From contig NC_014844.1 in the NCBI RefSeq assembly GCF_000176915.2, forward strand, positions 1,860,001 to 1,924,000: a stretch of 64,000 nt of DNA, given 5' to 3'. Positions 42,131 to 51,436 of the stretch are shown here, piece by piece (position 1 is the stretch's first letter; each line of letters opens with the position of its first letter). Under the pieces are notes generated by a model that was not told the DNA's origin, did not search any database, and worked only from the letters and a program-made list of their open reading frames with translations. A program made the position numbers and the translations under genes. This DNA comes from Pseudodesulfovibrio aespoeensis Aspo-2 (GTDB lineage Bacteria; Desulfobacterota; Desulfovibrionia; Desulfovibrionales; Desulfovibrionaceae).

Positions 42131-43462
42131 TCAGACGAGCAGGATCAGCCCGGCCAGCCCAAGCAGGAAGAAGAAACCCATGGAATCGGTGATGGTGGTC
42201 AGGAAGATGCTCGACGCCTGGGCCGGGTCGCGTCCCAGCTCCTTGAGCAAGAGCGGTATCGCGGCGCCAGCAAAGGCCCCAAGGAGCATATCCACGCCAA
42301 GGGCCACGGCCAGGACCGAGGCCAGGGGGATCTTGCCCGTGATGGCAAAGGCCACGCCAAAGACCAGGACCGAGATGATCACCCCGTTGACCAGGCCGAT
42401 GCGCAACTCGCGCAGCACGGCCAGCCAGGCCCGCTTGCGGTCGAACCGCTCCATGGCCATCTGCCGGATCATGACGGCCAGAGCCTGCTGGCCCGTATTG
42501 CCCGCCTGGTTCGCCACCAGCGGCATGAGCACGGCAAGCACGGCCATCTCGGCGATGTTGCCCTCGTAAAGGTGGACCACCCAGGCTGAAACAGAAGAAA
42601 AAAGGACGTTTATGATCAGCCACGGCAGCCGCATGCGCACGGAATACAACCACGGGGAATCCGTGGTCTCGTCCGCGCCCGCGCCAACCATGGCCTGCAT
42701 GTCTTCGCTGGCCTCTTCGTGAATGATGTCGATGACATCATCGACCGTGACCACGCCAAGCAGCCGGTTGCCGAAATCCACCACGGGCACGGCCAGCAGA
42801 TTGTACCGGGCAATGAGGTGGGCCACCTCTTCCTTGTCCATGTTGTAGCCTGCGGTGATCAGGCTCTGGGTCTTGACCAGCTCCTTGAGCACGGCCCCGC
42901 GCTTGGCCAGGAGGATGTCGCGCAGCGAGACAACGCCGACAAGCCTGTCCTTCTTGTCGGTGAGGTAGGCGTAGTAAGGAATTTCCTTGTCTTCGACCTC
43001 CTCGCGGATCTTGGCGATGGCCTGATCCACGTTGAGATCCTGGTCAAGAATGACCACCTCGGTGTTCATGACACCGCCGGCAGTGTCCGGGTCAAAGGTG
43101 AGCAGGGTCTTGAGTTCGGCCCGTTCCTCGGCTGCGACGCGGTTGAGCAGCGCGTGGCGCAGCTCCTCGTCCAGCCCTTCGAGAAGGTCGGTGGCGTCGT
43201 CGGGCGACATCTGCTCGACGATGCGCGCGCCAAGGCCCCGGTTGAGGTTCTTGAAGAGCTCGATCTGGTCGCGCCCTTCCATCTCCGCGATGGAATCCGC
43301 AGCGTCCCTGATGGGCAGCTGTTTGATGAACTTCACCTGCTCGGCGATGTCGAGACCCTCAATGGTCTCGGCAGCGTCAGCCGGGTGCTGGACCTCGATA
43401 TCGGCAGGCACACCAGCCGAAAGTTCGTCCTCGCGGATGCGGATTTCCTCTTCGTTGCTCAT
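42131..43462 (-). CDS. mgtE: Magnesium transporter MgtE
   Basis: A 443-aa Mg2+ channel. The N-terminal helical N domain (res ~20-125, SPDDATDLLEGL) is followed by a CBS pair (~130-250: GGVMNTEVVILDQDLNVDQAI and GVVTVDDVIDII) and a five-helix pore domain with PLVANQAGNTGQQALAVMIR, which contains the Mg site. N and CBS domains close the channel at high Mg2+. AGGGG eight bases before the ATG. It is monocistronic, convergent with cheZ. I saw no Mg riboswitch in the 174 bp before nadC. Confidence 0.95.
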   Translation of the reverse strand: MSNEEEIRIREDELSAGVPADIEVQHPADAAETIEGLDIAEQVKFIKQLPIRDAADSIAEMEGRDQIELFKNLNRGLGARIVEQMSPDDATDLLEGLDEELRHALLNRVAAEERAELKTLLTFDPDTAGGVMNTEVVILDQDLNVDQAIAKIREEVEDKEIPYYAYLTDKKDRLVGVVSLRDILLAKRGAVLKELVKTQSLITAGYNMDKEEVAHLIARYNLLAVPVVDFGNRLLGVVTVDDVIDIIHEEASEDMQAMVGAGADETTDSPWLYSVRMRLPWLIINVLFSSVSAWVVHLYEGNIAEMAVLAVLMPLVANQAGNTGQQALAVMIRQMAMERFDRKRAWLAVLRELRIGLVNGVIISVLVFGVAFAITGKIPLASVLAVALGVDMLLGAFAGAAIPLLLKELGRDPAQASSIFLTTITDSMGFFFLLGLAGLILLV

Positions 43463-43636
43463 GGTGAAAACCCCTAGCCCAAATCCCTGAACAGGTCAAA
43501 GCGTTCGACGAAAACTACTGTTATATCTTTGTGAATTCTTTCATCAGACGCCCTGCTCTTGACGAAATCGCGACCGTGGCTTACTTGCCTGCAACACCTC
43601 TTTTTCAACCAGCGCCCCATACAATCGGACACCATC

Positions 43637-44506
43637 ATGCCAAACTCCATATTCGACGAGTTTTTTCAGGCCGAAGCCCGCATGTTCCTCCTGGCGACCA
43701 TCCGCATCGCCCTGGCCGAGGACGGCTCGGACCTGACCTCGCTCGGTCTTTTTTCCGAGAGCGACATGGCCCAGGCCATGATCGTGGCCAAGCAGGACAC
43801 CGTCGTGGCCGGGCTGCCCATCATCCCCATGGTCCTCGAATTCGGCGGCGACCAGTGCCAGACCCACCTCAATGTCGATGACGGCGAGCGGGTCTCGGCA
43901 GGCACCATGGTGGCAGCCGTGCGCGGCCCGGCCATCCAGCTGCTCAAGACCGAGCGCGTGATCATGAACTTCCTGTGCCATCTTTCCGGCATCGCCAACC
44001 TCACCGCCCAATACGTGGAAGCCCTCAAGGGTACGAAAACGCAGCTCCTCGACACCCGGAAGACCCTGCCGGGACTGCGCTTCCCAGAAAAATACGCCGT
44101 GCTTGCGGGGGGGGGCAAAAACCACCGCCTGACCCTCTCGGACATGCTCATGCTCAAGGACAACCACATCGACCGGGCCGGGAGCATCGCCCAGGCTGTC
44201 TCGGCCCTGCTGCACGCCCACTCGCCCTGCCCGCCCATCGAGGTCGAATGCCGCACCATCGAGGAAGTCGAGGAGGCCAGCCAGTGCGAAATCCAGCGCA
44301 TCATGCTCGACAACATGGACACGGAAACCATCAGGACCGCCCTGGGCATCATCCCCGGCACCATTGAAACCGAACTCAGCGGCAACGTCTCCCTTGAGAA
44401 CATCCGCGAGCTGGCCGAGCTCGGGCCGGGCTACATCTCGGTGGGCAAGCTGACACACTCGGCGCCTTCGTCGGATTTCAGCATGCAATTCGTGCCCTTA
44501 AGCTAG
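43637..44506 (+). CDS. nadC: Quinolinate phosphoribosyltransferase
   Basis: A 289-aa enzyme that turns quinolinate plus PRPP into nicotinate mononucleotide. The motifs are LDTRKTLPGLR, KDNHI, VEVECRT-like IEVECRTIEEVEEA, IMLDNMD and GNVSLENI, all typical. The open frame starts at 43559, but MPNSIFDEFF at 43637 is the normal N-terminus; its Shine-Dalgarno (CGGA) is weak. The codons for AGGGK contain a run of nine G (44107-44115), a possible slippage site. It is first of a nadC-nadA pair. Confidence 0.94.
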   Translation: MPNSIFDEFFQAEARMFLLATIRIALAEDGSDLTSLGLFSESDMAQAMIVAKQDTVVAGLPIIPMVLEFGGDQCQTHLNVDDGERVSAGTMVAAVRGPAIQLLKTERVIMNFLCHLSGIANLTAQYVEALKGTKTQLLDTRKTLPGLRFPEKYAVLAGGGKNHRLTLSDMLMLKDNHIDRAGSIAQAVSALLHAHSPCPPIEVECRTIEEVEEASQCEIQRIMLDNMDTETIRTALGIIPGTIETELSGNVSLENIRELAELGPGYISVGKLTHSAPSSDFSMQFVPLS

Positions 44507-44516
44507 AAGGAACATC

Positions 44517-45554
44517 GTGGAAAACCCCGCTCAAGAGATTCTCGCCATCAAGGAGGCCATGGGCAGTCGGCTCGCCATTCTCGGCCATCACTACCAGTCC
44601 GACGCGGTCATCGCGCTGACAGACATCCAGGGCGACTCGCTTGAACTCTCGCGGCGGATCAGCGACCTGGACGCCGAGCACATTGTTTTCTGCGGCGTCT
44701 TCTTCATGGCCGAATCCGCCGCCATCCTGCGCCGTCCGGGCCAGAAGATACACATTCCCGACACCACGGCCACCTGCCCCATGGCCGACATGGCCGAGGC
44801 GGGCCGGGTCGAGACCACCCTGAACATCCTCCAGGCCGACGGGCGCACGGTCATCCCCCTGACCTATGTCAACTCCTCGGCGGCGGTCAAAGGCGTGGTG
44901 GGGAGCCATGGCGGCTCGGTCTGCACCTCGGCCAACGCCAGGACCATGCTCCAGTGGGCCATGGACCAGGGCGACGCGGTCCTCTTCCTGCCGGACAAAC
45001 ATCTGGCCATGAACACGGCAAACGCGCTGAACATCCCGGAGGACGAGCGGATCATCCTGCCCCAAGGGGTCATCGACGGCGATCCGCGCCTGTTTGTCAA
45101 TCCAGCCGCGACCGGCGGCAAGCGGCTCATCGCCTGGCCCGGCTACTGCCACATCCACGAGGAATTCTCCCTGCACACCATAGCCGAACTGCGCACCAAG
45201 GATCCGGCCATCAGGATCGTGGTCCATCCGGAATGCGATCCTGCCGTGGTCAAGGCTGCTGACGGCAACGGCTCCACCACCTTTCTCATCAACTATGCCG
45301 CACAGGCCCCGGCAGGCTCCATCATCTATATCGGCACCGAGGCCAACCTCGTCTCGCGGCTGGCCGCCCGGTTCCCGGACAAGACCATCAGGCCCCTGTC
45401 CTTGAGCCTGTGCGAGGATATGGGCAAGATCACCACGGACAAGCTGGCCGCCCTGCTCCGAGACATTGACAGCGCCCGGCCCGTGGAGGTGGCGGACGAG
45501 ATCAGGGAACCCGCCCGACTCGCCCTTGAGCGCATGCTTGAGGCATGCCGCTAG
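44517..45554 (+). CDS. nadA: Quinolinate synthase NadA (4Fe-4S)
   Basis: A 345-aa enzyme that condenses iminoaspartate and DHAP to quinolinate. The three cluster-binding Cys are in ATCPMAD, GSVCTSANA and SLCEDMGKIT. GHHYQSDAV at the N-terminus and HPECDPAVV near res 240 are conserved. The start is GTG at 44517, with AAGGA 5 nt upstream. It begins 10 bp after nadC. As an oxygen-sensitive Fe-S enzyme it depends on the Nif/Suf systems also encoded here. Confidence 0.96.
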   Translation: MENPAQEILAIKEAMGSRLAILGHHYQSDAVIALTDIQGDSLELSRRISDLDAEHIVFCGVFFMAESAAILRRPGQKIHIPDTTATCPMADMAEAGRVETTLNILQADGRTVIPLTYVNSSAAVKGVVGSHGGSVCTSANARTMLQWAMDQGDAVLFLPDKHLAMNTANALNIPEDERIILPQGVIDGDPRLFVNPAATGGKRLIAWPGYCHIHEEFSLHTIAELRTKDPAIRIVVHPECDPAVVKAADGNGSTTFLINYAAQAPAGSIIYIGTEANLVSRLAARFPDKTIRPLSLSLCEDMGKITTDKLAALLRDIDSARPVEVADEIREPARLALERMLEACR

Positions 45555-45619
45555 CAGGCTGTTTAAAAACGTCCGATTTGAACAGCCTGCGAAAATGCTT
45601 TTTTTCAACGGTCTGCTAG
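45553..45619. repeat. Imperfect inverted repeat / REP-like element between nadA and nadB
   Basis: AGCAGGCTGTTTAAAA at the left and TTTTTTTCAACGGTCTGCT at the right are inverted relative to each other with a few mismatches, enclosing an internal AACAGCCTGC that also pairs with the left arm. It starts at the nadA stop codon and could work as a terminator. The 'GCAGGCTGTTgAAAA' type of end is what dispersed repeats and IS-derived minielements often show, but copies elsewhere were not searched. The rest of the 187-bp gap before nadB shows nothing recognisable. Confidence 0.5.
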
Positions 45620-45741
45620 GCCGACGTGCCCGGATCGCCCGCGGACATGGCTTGAGTTTTTCCCGCGACTGGCGCACGATACTGCCTTGATCCGCCCCAT
45701 GGGGCGAGCCTTCAACTTTCAGCCAAGCGAGCGAGCGTTCC

Positions 45742-47343
45742 ATGCCTGAAACCGCCAATTCCCTCCGCCTGACCTGCGACGCCCTGGTCATCGGCTCCGG
45801 CATCGCCGGATCCGTGGCCGCCCTGACCCTGGCCGACCAGGGCATGGATGTCATCGTCGCCACAGCCGGGGACAACCTGACCCGCGGCAACACGGCCCTG
45901 GCCCAGGGGGGCATCGTGTTCAGGAGCGAGGACGACGATCCCAAGACGCTGGAACACGACATCCGCATAGCGGGCTGGGACTACAATTATGGCCGCGCCG
46001 TGCGCTTTTTGTGCCGCAGGGGGCCGGAAGTGCTCCAGGAGCTGTTCCTGGACAAGTACGACATCTCCTTCAACCAGCGAAAGCCCGGCGACTGGTATCT
46101 GACCAAGGAGGGCGGCCACTCCCTGGCGCGCATCCTCTACTGCGACGACCACACCGGCAAAAACATCATCGACACCCTGAGCGCCCATATCGAGCGCCAC
46201 CCCAATATCCGGGTGCTCACCCGGCACACGGCCATTGACCTGCTGACCACCCAGCATCACGCCAAACATCCGGATTTCAAGTATAATCTTACAAACCGGT
46301 GTGTGGGCGCATACTGCCTCAACGAGATCAGTTCCAGGGTCGAGACCATCCTGGCGAAAACAACCCTGCTGGCCACAGGCGGCGTCGGGCAGGTCTACCT
46401 GCACACCACCAATACCTCCGGCTCCATCGGCTCCGGCCTGGCCATGGCCTACCGCGCCGGAGTGCGGCTCATGAACTGCGAATACGTCCAGTTTCACCCC
46501 ACGGCCCTGTACGGCGGCTCCCGGCGCGGCGAGCGGCGCTTCCTCGTCTCCGAGGCGGTACGCGGCGAGGGCGCTGTCCTGGTCAACGGCCAGGGCGAAC
46601 GGTTCATGCCCAAGCATGATGCCAGGGCCGATCTCGCCCCGCGCGACATCGTCACCAGGGCAATCATGGAAGAGATGCTCCACTCGGGCGAGGACAGCGT
46701 CTACCTCGACACGTCGGGCATCAGGCATGACGTAAAAAAGCGATTTCCCACCATTTACGAATACTGCCAGCAGATCGGCGTGGACATGCGCCACGACCCG
46801 GTGCCCGTGGTTCCGGCGGCTCATTATTTTTGCGGCGGCATCATGGTGGACACCCACGGGCGCACCAGTCTCGACCACCTCTACGCGGCAGGGGAATGCA
46901 GCTGCACAGGTGTCCACGGCGCCAACCGGCTGGCCAGCACCTCGCTGCTCGAAGGGCTGCTGTGGGGCTACAGCGCGGCCATGGACATCGCCGCGCACAC
47001 GACGCGCAACCTGGCGGCCCAGCGCAAGGTCAATGAAAACATCCCCGACTGGGTGGACCACGGATGCAAACTCAATGAAGACCCGGCCCTGATCGCCCAG
47101 GACTGGGCCAACATCCGCAACACCATGTGGAACTACGTCGGCATCTCGCGTACCGAGCGGCGGCTCATGCGGGCCTTCTCGGATCTGCGCAAGCTAACCA
47201 AGGATCTCCAGGACTTCTATTACGAGACCGTGCTCAGCAAATCCCTCATCGACCTCTTCCACGGTTCGCAGACGGCCTACATCATCACCCAGGCGGCCCT
47301 GCGCAACAGGCAGACCATGGGCTGCCATTTCCGGACCGATTAG
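45742..47343 (+). CDS. nadB: L-aspartate oxidase
   Basis: A 533-aa flavoprotein that oxidises aspartate to iminoaspartate for NadA. The FAD-binding motif is DALVIGSGIAGSVAAL. The fumarate-reductase-like core has HDARADLAPRDIVTRAI, AAHYFCGGIMVD and HGANRLASTSLLEGLLWG. The C-terminal helical domain ends in RNRQTMGCHFRTD. In an anaerobe the electron acceptor is probably fumarate rather than oxygen. The ATG at 45742 has only a weak Shine-Dalgarno. It is separated from nadA by the repeat at 45553, so it may have its own promoter. Confidence 0.95.
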   Translation: MPETANSLRLTCDALVIGSGIAGSVAALTLADQGMDVIVATAGDNLTRGNTALAQGGIVFRSEDDDPKTLEHDIRIAGWDYNYGRAVRFLCRRGPEVLQELFLDKYDISFNQRKPGDWYLTKEGGHSLARILYCDDHTGKNIIDTLSAHIERHPNIRVLTRHTAIDLLTTQHHAKHPDFKYNLTNRCVGAYCLNEISSRVETILAKTTLLATGGVGQVYLHTTNTSGSIGSGLAMAYRAGVRLMNCEYVQFHPTALYGGSRRGERRFLVSEAVRGEGAVLVNGQGERFMPKHDARADLAPRDIVTRAIMEEMLHSGEDSVYLDTSGIRHDVKKRFPTIYEYCQQIGVDMRHDPVPVVPAAHYFCGGIMVDTHGRTSLDHLYAAGECSCTGVHGANRLASTSLLEGLLWGYSAAMDIAAHTTRNLAAQRKVNENIPDWVDHGCKLNEDPALIAQDWANIRNTMWNYVGISRTERRLMRAFSDLRKLTKDLQDFYYETVLSKSLIDLFHGSQTAYIITQAALRNRQTMGCHFRTD

Positions 47344-47731
47344 TCCCTGGCGGGCCAAAAAACCGTTCGTCCACTCTCTGTTTGCCCCATTCAGGCCGCG
47401 CCCATTTGCCGCCAGGGCATCCCGGCGTCCAACCATGGGCATTTTTCCAGATACACCCTCCCCATTCCAGCTTTATCCCCAGGAAACCATTGTGGCACAA
47501 CGATTATATAAAAAATCGTGAGAAAGTCTAGACTCTCCTCAAGCCTGAAATTTTCTGCAAGGGGTCAGAAAAACGCTGCGCAAACCATGTTGCGCGCCGC
47601 CGCGTGCGTACGCCGCAGTCTGCACACGCACGGGTGCGCATCCGTAAGGGTGTCGTGATGGGCTGGGGGGGCAGGCACCCTGGACAAGACGGCCTGACGG
47701 AGTCGGCCTGCAGAAGGCTGATGACTGTCTG
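47344..47731. other. 388-bp intergenic region between nadB and trkH
   Basis: Two convergent genes end here and no convincing open frame lies between. Seen: TTGTG-G-CACAA (47493-47503), a short perfect inverted repeat followed by an AT-rich TATATAAAAAA; a hairpin GCGCAA-accatg-TTGCGC (47578-47595); and further GC-rich complementary segments up to 47690. It could hold terminators for nadB and trkH or an untranslated RNA, but nothing decides this. Confidence 0.4.
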
Positions 47732-49189
47732 CTACTTGCGCCAGAATTCGGGAACGAAAAGAACGATCACCGTATAGATTTCGAGCCTGCCCAGGACCAT
47801 GCAGAAGGTCAGCGCCCACTTGGCGGTATCTGGCAGCCACGCGTAATTGTCCATGGGGCCAACTCCGCCGATGCCCGGACCGATGTTGCCGATGCAGGCC
47901 AGGGCCGAGGCAAAGGAGGTGACCACGTCCACCCCGGAGGCGGCCACCACCAGGGCGGCCAGGACAAAAAGCCCCAGCCACAGGATGAAGAATCCCCAGA
48001 CGCCGCTCATGACGTCGTCCTGGACCACCACCCTGCCCATCTTGACCCGGCTCACGGCCCGGGGATGGATGAGCCGGAAAAGCTCCTTGTAGGAGTGCTT
48101 GAGCAGCAGCATGACGCGCATGACCTTCATGCCGCCCGCCGTGGACCCGGCACACCCGCCGACAAACATGCAAAACAGGAGGACGGCCTGGGCAAGCCCC
48201 GGCCACAGCTCATAATCCGCCGTGGCAAATCCCGTGGTGGTGATGATGGAGGCCACCTGGAAGGCGGCGTAACGCACGGCATCGCCTCCGCTGTCATAGT
48301 TGCCGCCGACCAGCACGGCCACGGTGACGATGATGACGAAAAACAGGACCATGCCCGCGAAGACCCGGAACTCCGGGTTCCTGATCAAGGCCGAGGGGTG
48401 CCACTTGAGCAGCAGGTAATGCAGGGAAAAATTGACGCCCGCAATGAGCATGAACACCGTGATGACCGTGTCGATGTACACGCTGTCAAAGGCGGCCACC
48501 GAGGCGTTGCGCGTGGAAAACCCGCCGGTGGCCATGGTGCCGAAGGTATGGCACAGCGCCTCGAACAGGTCCATGCCGCCGAACATCAGCAGGATAGTCT
48601 CGGCCACGCTGAAGACCAGATAGACCTTCCACAGGGTCATGGCCGTGTCCTTGATGCGCGGCTTGAGCTTGTCCGGCGACGGACCGGGCACCTCGGCCCG
48701 GTAGAGCTGCATGCCGCCAACCCCGAGAAACGGCAGGATGGCCAGGGACAGGACGATGATGCCCATGCCGCCCAGCCAGTGGGTCAGGCTGCGCCAGAAC
48801 AGGATGCCGCGCGGCACGGCCTCGATATCCGCCAGCACGGTGGAACCGGTGGTGGTGAACCCGGAAAGCGACTCGAACACGCAATCAGCCACGGATTCGA
48901 AGGTGCCGCCCAGATAGAACGGCAGCCCGCCGAACACGCCCGCCGCAAACCAGCCCAGAGCCACGATGGCCATGCCTTCGCGGTGGGACATGGCCGCCCT
49001 GGACGCCGCAGGATCGCGGAAGGCGAAGAACACGAACGCGCCGGAGGCCACGGTGATGCCCAGGGACTCGGCCAGGGGCCAGGCCGAGCCGTCGTCGTAA
49101 TACACGCCCCAGGCCAGGGGAAGGATCATGGTCAGCCCGATGCACGCGACAAGTGCACCGATGACGTGCAGGACATACCGCCAGCGCAT
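47732..49189 (-). CDS. trkH: Trk potassium uptake transmembrane protein TrkH
   Basis: A 485-aa membrane channel with four pore loops of the K+-transporter superfamily, including FTTTGSTVL (first loop), MATGGFSTR and FVGGCAGSTAGGMKVMR. About ten hydrophobic helices are visible. It forms the K+ path and is gated by TrkA. Its ATG directly abuts the trkA stop with no gap, and GGAG lies within the trkA end. It ends with FRK at 47732. Together they give low-affinity K+ uptake. Confidence 0.95.
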   Translation of the reverse strand: MRWRYVLHVIGALVACIGLTMILPLAWGVYYDDGSAWPLAESLGITVASGAFVFFAFRDPAASRAAMSHREGMAIVALGWFAAGVFGGLPFYLGGTFESVADCVFESLSGFTTTGSTVLADIEAVPRGILFWRSLTHWLGGMGIIVLSLAILPFLGVGGMQLYRAEVPGPSPDKLKPRIKDTAMTLWKVYLVFSVAETILLMFGGMDLFEALCHTFGTMATGGFSTRNASVAAFDSVYIDTVITVFMLIAGVNFSLHYLLLKWHPSALIRNPEFRVFAGMVLFFVIIVTVAVLVGGNYDSGGDAVRYAAFQVASIITTTGFATADYELWPGLAQAVLLFCMFVGGCAGSTAGGMKVMRVMLLLKHSYKELFRLIHPRAVSRVKMGRVVVQDDVMSGVWGFFILWLGLFVLAALVVAASGVDVVTSFASALACIGNIGPGIGGVGPMDNYAWLPDTAKWALTFCMVLGRLEIYTVIVLFVPEFWRK

Positions 49190-50557
49190 CTAGAAGAACT
49201 CCACCTTGGTGGTCAGGGCCTTTTCGACCTTGGGGATATTGGCCCGGGTCGAGATGATGAGCAGCCGGTCCTGCGGCTCGATGACCGTGTCGCCTCTGGG
49301 GATGACCACCGCGTCCTTGCGCTGGAAACAGAGCACCAGGCAGCCGCGCGGCAGGTCCAGGTCCATGATCGCCTTGCCCACAATGGGCGAATCCTCCAGG
49401 GCAATGGCCTCCAGGGCTTCGGCCTGCTCGCCCTTGATGCTGACCGTGGAGATGATCTTGCCCCGCCGGATATAGTGCAGCAGCGAGTTGATGGCCGAGA
49501 GCCTGGGACAGACCACGTAATCGATTCCGATGGGCTCGATGAGCGGCATGTAGCCGAAATTGTTGACCCGCGTCACGGTACGCTTGGCGCCGAGGCTCTT
49601 GGCCAGCAGGCAGGAGAGGATGTTGGTCTCCTCGTCGCCAGTCACGGCGATGACCATGTCCATGTCCTGGATGTTCTCCTCGCGCAGGATCTCCTGGTCC
49701 GTGGAGTCGCCCATGAGCACGATGGGCCGGTCCAGCCGCTCGGACAGGAATTCGCACCGCTTCTGGCGGTTCTCCAGCACACGGGTGTGGAAGAACTTGT
49801 TGTCCAGGGCCTTGGCGAGCTTGTAGCCGATGTTGCCGCCGCCCAGGATCATGACCGTGCGCACGGGATCGACCTGAATGCCAAGGCGCAAGAGCACCTC
49901 TTCCTGGTCGAGGATGTCGCAGGCGAAGTAGACCACGTCGCCCTGCTTGATCCTGTCGCCGCCTCGCGGAATGATCAGCTCGCCGTCGCGCACCAGGGCG
50001 GCGATGACCACGCGCAGGTCGTCGCCCATGATCTCTCGCAACTGCATGAGGCGGATGCCCACCGCCGGGCTCTCGTCGGGCAGATTGATGCCGATGAGCC
50101 GAATCTTCCCGTCGGCGAATTCGTTGATCTCCACCGCGCCGGGTACGCTCATCAGGCGCAGGATCGAGTTGACCACCTCCTCGTCGGGATTGATGATCTT
50201 GGTGATGCCCGCGCCCTCGCCCGTCAGGAGATGCTTGTAATTGGTATACATGCTGCTGCGGATGCGGGCCAACTTGGTCACCTTGCTGCTGAGCATGTTG
50301 GCGAAAAAGCAGCAGATGAGATTAATCTCGTCGCTGTCCGTGACCGCAAGCAGGATGTCCGCCTCGGCGATGCCCGCCTGCTCCAGGATCTCCGGGCTGC
50401 TGCCTGACCCCTGGATGGTCTGCACATCCGACGACTCGGCCAGCTTGCGCAGGGCGTCGGCGCTCTTGTCGATGACCAGGACCTCCTTGTCCTCAACAGC
50501 CAGCCGCTGGGCAAGATGATAGCCAACCTCGCCCGCTCCGATGATGATAATCCGCAC
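49190..50557 (-). CDS. trkA: Trk potassium uptake regulatory protein TrkA
   Basis: A 455-aa peripheral NAD-binding gating protein with two RCK-N (RIIIIGAGEVGYHLAQRL and VMILGGGNIGYKLAKAL) and two RCK-C domains. The start is GTG at 50557, with AGGAG seven bases upstream; the longer open frame to 50710 is rejected. The usual TrkA length (about 458 aa) agrees. It is first in a trkA-trkH operon. Confidence 0.95.
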   Translation of the reverse strand: MRIIIIGAGEVGYHLAQRLAVEDKEVLVIDKSADALRKLAESSDVQTIQGSGSSPEILEQAGIAEADILLAVTDSDEINLICCFFANMLSSKVTKLARIRSSMYTNYKHLLTGEGAGITKIINPDEEVVNSILRLMSVPGAVEINEFADGKIRLIGINLPDESPAVGIRLMQLREIMGDDLRVVIAALVRDGELIIPRGGDRIKQGDVVYFACDILDQEEVLLRLGIQVDPVRTVMILGGGNIGYKLAKALDNKFFHTRVLENRQKRCEFLSERLDRPIVLMGDSTDQEILREENIQDMDMVIAVTGDEETNILSCLLAKSLGAKRTVTRVNNFGYMPLIEPIGIDYVVCPRLSAINSLLHYIRRGKIISTVSIKGEQAEALEAIALEDSPIVGKAIMDLDLPRGCLVLCFQRKDAVVIPRGDTVIEPQDRLLIISTRANIPKVEKALTTKVEFF

Positions 50558-50667
50558 GAAACCACTCCTGTCAGGGCATTGTTCGACAACCCCTGCCTTG
50601 TACGCATGTTTCCCGACCAAAGCAACAACACCCCATGGCCGCACACCGGTCATCACCCACGCAAAAA

Positions 50668-50702
50668 GCCGGAGCCTCCCCGCCATGGGGACCGGCTCCG
50701 GC
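50668..50702 (-). terminator. Terminator of the siroheme/cupin/ferredoxin operon
   Basis: GCCGGAGCC-TCCCC / GGGGA-GGCTCCGGC with a small bulge forms a strong stem, followed on the minus strand by TTTTTGCG. It begins 22 bp after the stop at 50725. Confidence 0.85.
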
Positions 50703-50724
50703 GCAGGCAAACAGAGTGAACAGG

Positions 50725-51372
50725 CTAGGAAATCGCCGCCATCACGGCCTTGATGCCGACCCGCTCCACGAACCGCGCGGTACGCTCACGCTTCCTGCCG
50801 TTGGCGGCGTAGTGGGCCAGGGTCTGGCCGATGACGCGCAGGGCCTCGTCATTGCTCACATCCTCGGCCAGGACATCGCCGACGCGCACCCGCTTGCCCG
50901 CGTTGCCGCCGAAGATCACGGTCCACCCCTGTTTCTTGCCCACCAGCCCGATGTCGCGCACAAAGCTCTCGGAGCAGCACATGGAGCAGCCGGACACCCC
51001 GGCCTTGACCTTGGCAGGCAGCGTGAAGGTGTTCAGAAACTCCTCAAGGCGCGCCCCCGTGTCCATGGAATCCTGCATGGCCAGACGGCAGGAGGTGACA
51101 CCGGGACAGGCCTGGACGTAATATTTGCAAAACTCGCCCACAGGGCCGAGATGGCGGATGACCTCGTCCAGCCGGTCACCGGGGATTCCCTGGAGCTTGA
51201 GGCGCTGCCCGGCGGTGACGCGCACGCCGGGCAGCCGGAACTCTTGGACCACGGCATTGATTATGTTCAATTGTTCCGGATTGATCCGGCCCAACGCCAG
51301 GCGTGGGGTGACGGAGTACAGCCCCTCCTGACGCTGGGCCTGAACGCCTTCCGGCAATGCATCGCTTTTCAT
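50725..51372 (-). CDS. Small siroheme/4Fe-4S sulfite (nitrite) reductase, assimilatory type
   Basis: A 215-aa single-module reductase of the kind purified from Desulfovibrio as the low-spin 'assimilatory-type' sulfite reductase. It has a ferredoxin-like half (res ~20-85) and the 4Fe-4S/siroheme half with CPGVTSC (CX5C) and CSMCC (CX3C), the four ligands of the coupled cluster. It can reduce sulfite, nitrite or perhaps hydroxylamine; which one is in vivo is unknown. AAGGAG five bases before ATG 51372 rules out the extension to 51420. It is last in a four-gene operon below an FNR-type regulator. Confidence 0.9.
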   Translation of the reverse strand: MKSDALPEGVQAQRQEGLYSVTPRLALGRINPEQLNIINAVVQEFRLPGVRVTAGQRLKLQGIPGDRLDEVIRHLGPVGEFCKYYVQACPGVTSCRLAMQDSMDTGARLEEFLNTFTLPAKVKAGVSGCSMCCSESFVRDIGLVGKKQGWTVIFGGNAGKRVRVGDVLAEDVSNDEALRVIGQTLAHYAANGRKRERTARFVERVGIKAVMAAIS

Positions 51373-51436
51373 CTGGTCTCCTTCATGCGGGTCTGGTGAC
51401 GTGCCTTCATTCAAGCGCAATGGGCGGACCAGGGCA

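Noticed and set aside
47490-47520. TGGCAC as a sigma-54 -24 element before an AT-rich box
   Set aside because: There is no TTGC at the -12 position and no gene follows on that strand.
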